A DNA stretch of 64,000 nt, taken from G020348185 sp964525045 (GTDB lineage Bacteria; Nitrospirota; Nitrospiria; Nitrospirales; UBA8639). The notes beneath the pieces are model-generated. The model was not told the DNA's origin, made no database searches, and saw only the letters and a list, made by a program, of their open reading frames with translations. Position numbers and translations under genes: made by a program. The stretch lies in contig CAZGFD010000011.1 in NCBI GenBank assembly GCA_964525045.1, positions 72,299-136,298 on the forward strand. Direction: 5' to 3'. Positions within the stretch are counted from its first letter, which is position 1. Every line of letters starts with the position of its first letter. This document shows positions 34,539 through 42,392 of the stretch, one piece after another.

Positions 34539-36449
34539 GTGTGTGGCATTGCTGGTCGATATAACTTTTTCTCTGGCGCCCCAGTAAGAGGGGAGCTTCT
34601 GAAAAAGATGTGCGACCTATTGGCCCATAGGGGACCGGACGGGCAGGGCATTTTTCATGATGGGCCTCTTGGACTTGGTCATCGGCGCCTTGCAGTGATC
34701 GATCTGACGGAGCAGGCTCATCAACCAATGATGAGTGATGATGGAAATGTCTGCATTACCTACAATGGGGAAATTTATAACTTTCGGGAATTGAGAATTT
34801 CTCTCGAAGCTGTCGGTTATCACTTCCGTTCCCAAAGCGATACGGAAGTGGTGTTAGCGGCCTATCGGGAATACGGAGTTAAATGCCTGCACCACCTCAG
34901 AGGTATGTTTGCGTTTGCCATTTGGGATGCCCGTGAAAAAATGCTTTTCCTGGCCCGTGATCGAGTTGGGAAGAAGCCTCTGCTGTATTGGATTGATCGA
35001 GACGGAATTGCGTTTGCTTCTGAACCAAAGGCCTTTCTAGCAGATCCCAATTTTAAATCAGAGGTCAATTTAGAGGCGATCTCGTACTATCTCACGTATC
35101 AATATGTGCCCGCTCCCCGGTCGGCTTTTCGAGGGGTTCAAAAGCTCCAGCCAGCTCATTACCTCATTGTGAAGAATGGGAAAATTCACACTGAACGGTA
35201 TTGGAAGTTGTCTTATGCGAATACATTTCACGGGTCAGAAGCCGATGCCTGTGAGGAATTACTGGATCAGTTGAAAAAGGCCGTTCAAGTCCGTCTCATC
35301 AGCGATGTGCCTCTTGGTGCTTTTCTCAGCGGAGGAATTGATTCCAGTGTGACGGTGGCGCTTATGGCCGAATTAGGTGTTTCTCCTTTAAAGACTTTTT
35401 CCATCGGGTTTCAACAGCAGGAATACAACGAGCTGCCCTATGCCCGAAGCGTTGCCCATCAGTATCAAACCGAACACCAAGAATTCGTTGTGACCCCTCA
35501 GGCTGCCGATCTCTTTCCAAAACTTGTTTGGCATTACAACGAACCTTTTGCCGATCCATCGGCCATTCCATCTTTTTACCTGGCTGAAATGACCAAGAAA
35601 CATGTGACGGTTGCCCTGAATGGGGACGGTGGTGACGAGGATTTGGCGGGCTACGATCGGTATGTGGCCAATACCCTTTCTCGGTTCTATGGGTATCTTC
35701 CGCACTCTATGAGGTCTATTCTGAGAAGAACGTCCCAATGGATTTCCGGATCCCACCAACCTAAGAGCCTCTTGAGTAGGGCTCACCGCTTCATGGGAGT
35801 CTTGGATTTAGATCCTGAACACCGGTATGCACAGTGGATGAGTCATTTTCACCAATCACTCAAAGAAAAGGTTTGTACCCCAGAATTTTTGGACGAGACG
35901 AATGGGGGAGATTCAACGGATTTGATTCTCAAAGCGTACAGGCAATCCGATGCATCGGATTTTATCGATGCGACGCTTGACGTTGATGTGAATACCTATT
36001 TGCCGGAAGACTTATTAGTCAAAGTCGATATTGCCACCATGGCCTATGGGCTTGAAGCCAGGTCACCCTTTCTAGATCATGAGGTCATGGAGTTCTGCGC
36101 GAGTCTTCCCTCTTGGATGAAATTACGGGGTTTCCAGAAAAAACGTATTTTAAAGTTGGGCATTGGAAATCGTTTGCCTCGGAAAATCATTAAGCGACCT
36201 AAAATGGGGTTTGGGGTGCCAATTGATGACTGGTTCCGCAAGGAGCTGAAAGACGTCGCCTATGATACCCTGTTGAGTTCGCAGGCCATTCAGCGAGGCT
36301 TTTTTCAGAGAAAAGCCGTTCAACAACTTCTCGATGAACATGTGGCTCATATTCGGGCTTGGCCATATCAGCTTTGGATCCTCCTTATGCTGGAATTATG
36401 GCACCGGAGGTTTATTGATGGAAACGCAGAAATCGTGGGAAGACACTAA
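34539..36449 (+). CDS. asnB: Asparagine synthase (glutamine-hydrolysing) family, glycan-cluster type (copy 2)
   Basis: 636 residues from GTG 34539. I prefer it to the upstream starts at 34521/34527 because the enzyme needs Cys at position 2 (here Met-Cys-Gly-Ile-Ala-Gly) as its catalytic nucleophile after Met removal, and GGAG lies six bases before it. LLAHRGPDGQGIF near residue 28, YNGEIYNFRELR near 74, FLSGGIDSSVTVALM near 262 (PP-loop) and LNGDGGDEDLAGYDRY near 360 complete both domains. The Asp-Glu-Asp order in that last motif is slightly unusual. Probably amidates a uronic acid of the glycan (inference). Its stop overlaps the convergent next gene by four bases. Confidence 0.92.
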   Translation: MCGIAGRYNFFSGAPVRGELLKKMCDLLAHRGPDGQGIFHDGPLGLGHRRLAVIDLTEQAHQPMMSDDGNVCITYNGEIYNFRELRISLEAVGYHFRSQSDTEVVLAAYREYGVKCLHHLRGMFAFAIWDAREKMLFLARDRVGKKPLLYWIDRDGIAFASEPKAFLADPNFKSEVNLEAISYYLTYQYVPAPRSAFRGVQKLQPAHYLIVKNGKIHTERYWKLSYANTFHGSEADACEELLDQLKKAVQVRLISDVPLGAFLSGGIDSSVTVALMAELGVSPLKTFSIGFQQQEYNELPYARSVAHQYQTEHQEFVVTPQAADLFPKLVWHYNEPFADPSAIPSFYLAEMTKKHVTVALNGDGGDEDLAGYDRYVANTLSRFYGYLPHSMRSILRRTSQWISGSHQPKSLLSRAHRFMGVLDLDPEHRYAQWMSHFHQSLKEKVCTPEFLDETNGGDSTDLILKAYRQSDASDFIDATLDVDVNTYLPEDLLVKVDIATMAYGLEARSPFLDHEVMEFCASLPSWMKLRGFQKKRILKLGIGNRLPRKIIKRPKMGFGVPIDDWFRKELKDVAYDTLLSSQAIQRGFFQRKAVQQLLDEHVAHIRAWPYQLWILLMLELWHRRFIDGNAEIVGRH

Positions 36450-37024
36450 CCTGTTGTATTGAAAAACGAACCATTTGGGTGAAATTTTGTCTTATATGAA
36501 ATTTTGAAGTAATTCCACATAGTTCCCATCAACCTCCGATTGTTGGAGTCAACAACTAACCATCCCTTTTTGGTAAATACTTCAGTCACAGCAGGAGAAG
36601 GTACTCCCGGGGTTATATACGATTTGAAGGCGGAATGGGTCTTTGTTGTAGAGTCAATAGAGATCTGTCTGGTGTCAAAACCTGAATATCTCAATATTTT
36701 CTCTATAACTCGGCTTCTGTCATACCATTTTCCTTTCGATGCTATATAGACGTCTTTGGGCTCTCGTTCTGTGTTATAAGGAAGTCCCTCATTATTGGGT
36801 GCAACCGTAAGAACGGAGGCGTGAATTGATTTTATAAATTCAAGTTTTTCTTCATATGGGGATTCGTGCTCATGAGGGGCTATAATTTCCAGATATTTTG
36901 GAATAAACCGCTCGTCTTCTTCTGTAATGGAATTGTCCACCCCGTTGGAGTAAAGGACGAAGAGCAGAAAGATACCCATGATCGCACACATAATAAATAT
37001 AAATGGATTTGAATTGATCTTCAT
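36446..37024 (-). CDS. Transglutaminase-like membrane-anchored protein lacking recognisable catalytic residues
   Basis: 192 residues from ATG 37024 (a TTG at 37054 would add ten residues). A single membrane anchor, PFIFIMCAIMGIFLLFVLYS, lies near residue 7-26, so the rest is probably periplasmic. KGKWYDRSRVIEKILRYSGF near residue 98 and KKGWLVVDSNNRRLM near 155 resemble the core helix and Asp strand of transglutaminase-like proteins. The expected Cys is Tyr here and the His position (SHAVTEV in relatives) reads SPAVTEV. If the match is right, the protein is catalytically dead and may bind glycan or partner proteins. Its stop overlaps asnB convergently. Confidence 0.5.
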   Translation of the reverse strand: MKINSNPFIFIMCAIMGIFLLFVLYSNGVDNSITEEDERFIPKYLEIIAPHEHESPYEEKLEFIKSIHASVLTVAPNNEGLPYNTEREPKDVYIASKGKWYDRSRVIEKILRYSGFDTRQISIDSTTKTHSAFKSYITPGVPSPAVTEVFTKKGWLVVDSNNRRLMGTMWNYFKISYKTKFHPNGSFFNTTG

Positions 37025-37225
37025 TTCTGAATCGCCATCCAAGAAACCCCTCAAAGGCCTTTGAGTGGAACGTGTTCCGATTAAATGACTCGAAGGCCTG
37101 GCCCGAAAGGGAGTTGTTCAAAAAAGTATAAAGTAATTCAACCTCCATTGGTAAATGGATTCCCGTTGTGAGCTTATAGCTACAATTTCTGTGTAACGAC
37201 GTGTATTTTTTTTAACTACCAATTA

Positions 37226-38476
37226 ATGGAACAAATCAAAGCACTCAATCGTAAATGGAGATCAGGGGCACCTATGGTGCGATCGGACCGGACTGCCCTG
37301 TTGTGGACTGTTCAGTCATGGGGACTAGGAGTTCTCACTTTTCTGAGTTTCTTTCCTCAATTGTTCCATTTAGAGGAATACATATTTTTTACTCTTTTGG
37401 TATTGGCTCTCGGAATGACCTGGGTGGAGGGAAGCGCGAGTTGGATTCGGACCCCAATCGATCTGCCCCTCCTGTTACTTATTGGTTGGATCCTCTTGTC
37501 GATACCCTTTGCGATTGATCCTGTTTACAGTTTTGGAGAATGGCGTAAATTGGTCGCGTCGGTTTTGGTGTTTTATTGGGTGTTAATATTAATGCAAAAA
37601 AATGGGCATGAGAGGATCGGCTTGATCCTTTTAGCGGCAGTCGTGCTTGGTATTGTTCTGCAGTGCAGTTATGCGCTTATTGATTTTGTGACGCAGGGAG
37701 GGAGCTGGAAACACCGTATGGTTCGAGCCTCCGCTCCGGGTTCCGGGTTTCAGGAACTGACGACCTATCTGGTGATGGTTATTCCATTGATGATCGTGAC
37801 CATTATCGTCTCAGGAACCTGGTGGAAACGGCTCATTTCCTCTGGAGCCCTTTGCCTTGCCTTGCTTTCCCACGTCCTTACCTACACCCGAGCCGGATGG
37901 TTAGGGATGTTGGCTCAAGGAATTGGATTTGGGGTATTTACCAAACGTCCGGCAATACGAATCGCCTTATTTATTGGATTAGCGCTGGCCTGTTTCGGTT
38001 TGTATTTCATCTTTGAAATGGGATACCACGTCGGTACCTTTAATTTCTGGACGTTGAATGTGAGGTTGGCAGTTTGGGAGCTAGCCGTTCAGGAAATGCT
38101 CAAACAGCCAATTTTTGGTTTAGGATTTGGGATTAGTACCTTTGAGCCCTGGATAGATGATACGCCGAGTGGAGATAGGCGAGTGCATTTGCACAATACC
38201 TTTTTGATGTTCGGAGTGGGTAGTGGTTGGCCTGCTCTTTTCTTGTTCGTATGGGTTCTTGTCGACGCTGTTCGCACCCTTTCGAGTCAGGCATCGAAAA
38301 TGACGGATCCCCTTCCCTGTGGGATAATGGTTGGCGCGGCCCTTATGGTCCTTGGATTTATCGTGCGCAATCTATTCGATTATATGTTCAAGGGGAGTCT
38401 TGCCTATTTGTTTTGGATTATCCTGGCCGTTGGTTTAGCGAATAGTATTAAAATGTCGAAGACCGTTCGACAATAA
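37226..38476 (+). CDS. O-antigen ligase/polymerase-like membrane protein (WaaL/Wzy family, copy 2)
   Basis: 416 residues with about ten to twelve membrane segments. TYTRAGWLGMLAQGIGFG near residue 215 and GLGFGISTFEPWIDDTP near 295, followed by RRVHLHNTFLMFGVGSG near 318, are the Wzy_C landmarks. It shares with the 5850 protein the opening EEYIFFTLL and the PFAIDPVYSFGEWRK region (compare PFATDWSYSLEEWQK), so both are probably paralogous. Ligase and polymerase cannot be told apart. Confidence 0.87.
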   Translation: MEQIKALNRKWRSGAPMVRSDRTALLWTVQSWGLGVLTFLSFFPQLFHLEEYIFFTLLVLALGMTWVEGSASWIRTPIDLPLLLLIGWILLSIPFAIDPVYSFGEWRKLVASVLVFYWVLILMQKNGHERIGLILLAAVVLGIVLQCSYALIDFVTQGGSWKHRMVRASAPGSGFQELTTYLVMVIPLMIVTIIVSGTWWKRLISSGALCLALLSHVLTYTRAGWLGMLAQGIGFGVFTKRPAIRIALFIGLALACFGLYFIFEMGYHVGTFNFWTLNVRLAVWELAVQEMLKQPIFGLGFGISTFEPWIDDTPSGDRRVHLHNTFLMFGVGSGWPALFLFVWVLVDAVRTLSSQASKMTDPLPCGIMVGAALMVLGFIVRNLFDYMFKGSLAYLFWIILAVGLANSIKMSKTVRQ

Positions 38477-38745
38477 TTTGCTTTCTCCTGAAAACTTGGC
38501 CTGTCCTAGTTGGTTCCCTCTCTGAAAGCGATCTAATTAATAAAATTTTATAGTCATTTTTGCGAAAACAACAAAATAACATTTCCATTCAATATAGACA
38601 GCGAAGTGGACTTTTTTTCAAGGAGAAAATGGCTCTTGTATGGGAAAAAGCTGAGTAAAGTATCAAAGCACCAGTTTCCGAAAGGGAAAGTGCCCCCTAT
38701 GTTAATGATGAATTTCAGGGCATTGAGTATAGGTTGTGTTTTTGT

Positions 38746-39483
38746 TTAGGCACGAACCAATTCGATATCTACAAAGCTGCTTAGCGGTGGTAACATTCGT
38801 GACAGGGTATCATCCAAGGTGCTCGCGTATTGAAAAAATTTTTCTGGGAGAAGACTCCAGGATTTTAAGCCGCCAGCTAACCAATAGCACAGAGGAGAAT
38901 GGGGTATGATGGAATGTATCCCTAAGTCAGGAAAAAGTTGTTCAAAACGTTTTCGGTCACGATAGAAAATGATCCAACAGAGGGCTCCATTTGCCCCGGA
39001 AAGGGGTCCAGTTGTGTGAAACGCCCATGTGTGAGCCTCGGGGTTAAAGGGTTCGTGATGCAAAAATTTGAAAATCCAATTACTGAACCAACCGAGATAT
39101 TGATCGACAATGAGGATCCGTCCTTTCGGCTGCAAGCAGCGCCGAGCCTCCTCAAAAAAGCGCTCTACGTCGGGGATATGGTGTAGGGTGTTGAGCAAGA
39201 AAATGGCGCGTAACGAACCATTTTTAAAAGGCATCTGCTTGGCATCGCTACATAAATCAACTGTGGCATAGGGCAAAATATCGGTCGTGATAATTTCAGG
39301 AATTATGTGTTTGGAGAAACCCGCCCCGGAACCAATTTCGACGATTTGGCCTGTCTGAGGACAGCGTTCCAAGCATTCAACATACCGTTGGTAAAATTTC
39401 GTGTAGAGTAATCGAAGTGAAGGTTTTCTTAAGATGAGTTGACGTAAATCATGGGCACGATCGGCACAATCCAGATGACTCAT
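38746..39483 (-). CDS. Class I SAM-dependent methyltransferase (Methyltransf_11 type)
   Basis: 245 residues. GQIVEIGSGAGFSKHIIPE near residue 44 is the SAM motif I, DLCSDAKQMPFKNGSLRAIF near 76 motif II and III, and LQPKGRILIVDQYLGW near 117 the post-III strand. The substrate is not predictable; in this setting a sugar or lipid-linked intermediate is plausible. The ATG (39483) overlaps the stop of the IS6-like remnant upstream (TAATG), so the gene may now depend on read-through from that remnant. Confidence 0.8.
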   Translation of the reverse strand: MSHLDCADRAHDLRQLILRKPSLRLLYTKFYQRYVECLERCPQTGQIVEIGSGAGFSKHIIPEIITTDILPYATVDLCSDAKQMPFKNGSLRAIFLLNTLHHIPDVERFFEEARRCLQPKGRILIVDQYLGWFSNWIFKFLHHEPFNPEAHTWAFHTTGPLSGANGALCWIIFYRDRKRFEQLFPDLGIHSIIPHSPLCYWLAGGLKSWSLLPEKFFQYASTLDDTLSRMLPPLSSFVDIELVRA

Positions 39484-39722
39484 TAGGGTATTGTCCTATT
39501 AGCGCAGGTTGGATACGACAGAGTCCGACAGGGAGAGGTATTTGGTATCAATTGTCGAATACTCTCGTCGGAAAACTCGTATAAGACAGTGTCACCTTGC
39601 TCGGCAAGAAGATCTTTCCCTTCACCGAAATTGCGGCAGAAGCGGTGGTTAAGCCAGTTGGCATGGCTGATGAATTCGGATGGAAAGCGGTCACCGTGGT
39701 AGTCGGGTGTTCGATTGTTCAT
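39483..39722 (-). mobile_element. IS6-family transposase N-terminal remnant
   Basis: The 79-codon frame begins with YHGDRFPSEFISHANWLNHR, then EGKDLLAEQGDTVLYE. Many IS6-type DDE transposases start with Y-x-G-x-R-F-P-x-E-x-I-x-x-A-V-W-L-Y-x-R-F and continue to R-D-V-E-x-L-L-A-E-R-G, so the match is good over about 50 residues. It then loses homology and the DDE catalytic core is absent. Read as a decayed fragment, not a functional gene. Confidence 0.65.
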
Positions 39723-39790
39723 CGGCTATAGGTGCTAGTTCCTGCATCAATTGACAATTCCCTCAAGAACAATTCTTTAAAGTTCTGATG

Positions 39791-40651
39791 TTAGTTGGAT
39801 GGCCTTAGTAGGATATCAACGCTTTCTCCTGTTTTTTTAGGAAAACTGCTTCTTTTCAAAGCTAAACATGTATTCGTGTCAAGGTCAAAAGCCGAATAGC
39901 TCAATGAGTGAATCAAAGATAACAGACCATCAAAACTATAATCCTTCCGGTCGTGAAGATAGGGAGCCACTTCCATTAGAATTATTGGGCGAAGATTTTT
40001 AAGAGTTTGTCTTCCTCCTGCCAACACCCCAAATTCGTACCCATCAACATCCAGTTTTACTAAGTCCAGTTTGGGAATATTCAGTTCATTCACTAATTCA
40101 TCCAGAGTTTGCATACGCGCGGTCTCTGTGCTTTGAGGTTTACCCAGAAAATCTGGATCAAGTGTTGGCTCCTGGGTATTTAGTGGCCAACTTGAAGGTA
40201 TCGCACCCGGTAAAATCTGGTTGGGTTCACCCAGCATGGCGTGGATTACATGAATTCGTTCGGCCAAGTCCGGATTCAATTGAATATTTTTTTGTAATCT
40301 ACGAACAGCAGAATTAGTTGCCTCAACGGCAATTACCTTGCCCATAGGGCCAACTTTCTTTGCAAGTGGTAGGGTGTGAGCACCATTGTTGGCCCCGATA
40401 TCCATGACCGTATCATTAAGGTTCGTGGTTTGAATCAATACTTTGCTGGTTAAGGGTTCATATACGTTAAGGAAAATAGCCAGATCAAGTCCGTCATTGA
40501 TATCAAGGTGCCAGAGGATATCTCCACGCCGTTTGGTTTGGATAATGCCATTATGGCCCAATATTTTTGAGGAATAGCGTAGTGCCCGAGAAATGATTCT
40601 GGCGACAAAAATTTTTTGTTTCGTTGGTAGAGAAAGGTAGCCAGTGGACAT
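39791..40651 (-). CDS. FkbM-family methyltransferase (3 of 5)
   Basis: 286 residues from ATG 40651 (TTG at 40660 would add three). NDTVMDIGANNGAHTLPLA near residue 80 is SAM motif I, GKVIAVEATNSAVRRL near 103 motif II, and PKLDLVKLDVDGYEFGVLAG near 200 the FkbM signature. A stretch of about 30 residues between these has PSSWPLNTQEPTLDPDFLG, not usual in the family. It is divergent from the next gene with less than 100 bases between starts. Confidence 0.87.
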   Translation of the reverse strand: MSTGYLSLPTKQKIFVARIISRALRYSSKILGHNGIIQTKRRGDILWHLDINDGLDLAIFLNVYEPLTSKVLIQTTNLNDTVMDIGANNGAHTLPLAKKVGPMGKVIAVEATNSAVRRLQKNIQLNPDLAERIHVIHAMLGEPNQILPGAIPSSWPLNTQEPTLDPDFLGKPQSTETARMQTLDELVNELNIPKLDLVKLDVDGYEFGVLAGGRQTLKNLRPIILMEVAPYLHDRKDYSFDGLLSLIHSLSYSAFDLDTNTCLALKRSSFPKKTGESVDILLRPSN

Positions 40652-40747
40652 AATATGCAATTTAGCGGTATTGTCAGTTCAGCGCAATACAAACCCCCAG
40701 GCCCTATCGTGGGCGATTGTTTGATTTCCTTCCCAGCATCTACTTCT

Positions 40748-42184
40748 GTGACTACTGAATACATCAAAGTAGAGAGGTTGAAATTTTTTCAAACCCGTCA
40801 AGCGTTTTGGAGGCAATATTACCGTGATCCCTTCAGATCGTGGGGTGGCTATTACCGTCAGCGGTTAATGGTCACCTATCGGAATCTCATTCCAGAAGGT
40901 TCGAATGTGCTTGAAGTGGGGTGTGCCTGTGGAGATCTTTTGACTGCACTCGACCCATCACAGGGAGTGGGCGTTGATTTCTGTCCGGAAGCCTTGGAAA
41001 AAGCGAGATTGGCCCACCCCCAATTCGATTTCGTTCTGGCAGATGTTCACGAATTAAACTTGGGGGAAAGAGTATTTGACTACATTGTAATTTCGGACCT
41101 CGTCAATGATTTGTGGGATGTTCAGGGGATGCTGGGTCAGTTGCAGCCCTATTGTGCTTCTCATACACGATTGATCTTCAATTTTCACAGCCACTTGTGG
41201 AACATTCCTCTTCGGGTGGCGCAGACATTGGGCATTGCGTCCCCCAATCTCCCACAGAATTGGCTAACCCGTCACGATATGGCTAACCTCCTGGAGATTT
41301 CCGGGTTTGAGCCGTTAAGGGATTGGGAGGAAATCGTGGCCCCGCTAAAAGTGCCTTTTGTCTCTAATTTTGCCAATCGCTATCTAGCCAAAATCTTTCC
41401 CTTTCGTATTTTTGCTTTGGCGAATTTCATGGTAGCCCGACCGCTCAATAAAGCCCTCTCCAAAAATCCCACAGTATCAGTGGTCGTGCCTGCGAGAAAC
41501 GAGTCTGGCCATATTGCCGAATTGATGGACGGCATCCCCGAGATGGGGGGAGGCACCGAAATTATTTTTGTGGAAGGGAATTCTACGGATGATACCTACC
41601 AAGTCATTGAGAAGTTGATTGCTAGTTCTCTCAGGCGAAATTGCAAGCTACTTAAGCAACCAGGAAAAGGAAAAGGTGACGCTGTCCGGGCAGGGTTTGA
41701 GGTTGCCAAAGGAGATATGTTGATGATTCTCGATGCAGATATCACTGTGCCTCCGGAAGATCTTCCTCGATTTTTTGAATTGATGGTCGCTGGAACAGCG
41801 GAGTTTGTAAATGGGGTGCGCTTGGTTTACCCCATGGAAGACGAGGCTATGCAGTTTGCCAATTTGATAGGAAACAAATTCTTCAGTTGGGCATTCAGTT
41901 GGCTCTTAGGGCAACCGATACGAGATACGCTTTGCGGAACCAAAGTCCTGTGGCGAACTGATAATCAGCGGCTCGCTGAAAACCGATCGTATTTTGGGGA
42001 CTTCGATCCATTTGGTGATTTCGACCTACTTTTTGGTGCCGCGCGGTTCAATCTCAAGATCATGGAAGTGCCAATTCGTTACAGGGCGCGACGGTATGGG
42101 GAGACTAATATTTCACGATGGGAACATGGATGGCTGCTATTGAAGATGGTTGCCTTTGCAGCCCGTAGGATAAAATTCATTTAG
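40748..42184 (+). CDS. Fusion: class I methyltransferase + glycosyltransferase family 2
   Basis: 478 residues from GTG 40748; the frame is open from ATG 40655, but that would overlap the divergent gene. Residues about 30-190 form a SAM methyltransferase: NVLEVGCACGDLLTALDPSQ with motif II GVGVDFCPEALEKARLA. From about 243 a GT2 domain starts: VSVVVPARNESGHIAELMDG, IIFVEGNSTDDTYQVIEKL, PGKGKGDAVRAGFEVAKGD and ILDADITVPPEDL (DXD near 330). Its C-terminal part (RDTLCGTKVLWR, FGDFDLLFGAARFNL) resembles DPM1/GtrB-like polyprenyl-P sugar transferases. No C-terminal membrane anchor is obvious. The pairing suggests one polypeptide that both adds and methylates a sugar (inference). Confidence 0.85.
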   Translation: MTTEYIKVERLKFFQTRQAFWRQYYRDPFRSWGGYYRQRLMVTYRNLIPEGSNVLEVGCACGDLLTALDPSQGVGVDFCPEALEKARLAHPQFDFVLADVHELNLGERVFDYIVISDLVNDLWDVQGMLGQLQPYCASHTRLIFNFHSHLWNIPLRVAQTLGIASPNLPQNWLTRHDMANLLEISGFEPLRDWEEIVAPLKVPFVSNFANRYLAKIFPFRIFALANFMVARPLNKALSKNPTVSVVVPARNESGHIAELMDGIPEMGGGTEIIFVEGNSTDDTYQVIEKLIASSLRRNCKLLKQPGKGKGDAVRAGFEVAKGDMLMILDADITVPPEDLPRFFELMVAGTAEFVNGVRLVYPMEDEAMQFANLIGNKFFSWAFSWLLGQPIRDTLCGTKVLWRTDNQRLAENRSYFGDFDPFGDFDLLFGAARFNLKIMEVPIRYRARRYGETNISRWEHGWLLLKMVAFAARRIKFI

Positions 42185-42392
42185 ATCCATTGGGCGTGAT
42201 TGGCATTTTTCCTGAGGACGTGGATAGAGCCAATTGGCATGCCTGAAGATTCCAAGTGAAGAGCAGTAATCCAGCCGGTTAAATGTTTGGGAGTTCATGG
42301 GGCCAGTGTGGCAGATTAAGGAGGTTGAAGGGATCTTAAACTCGAAACCCAAAACGCGAAATGGTTCCACCCCGACCTTATTCAACATCCTG

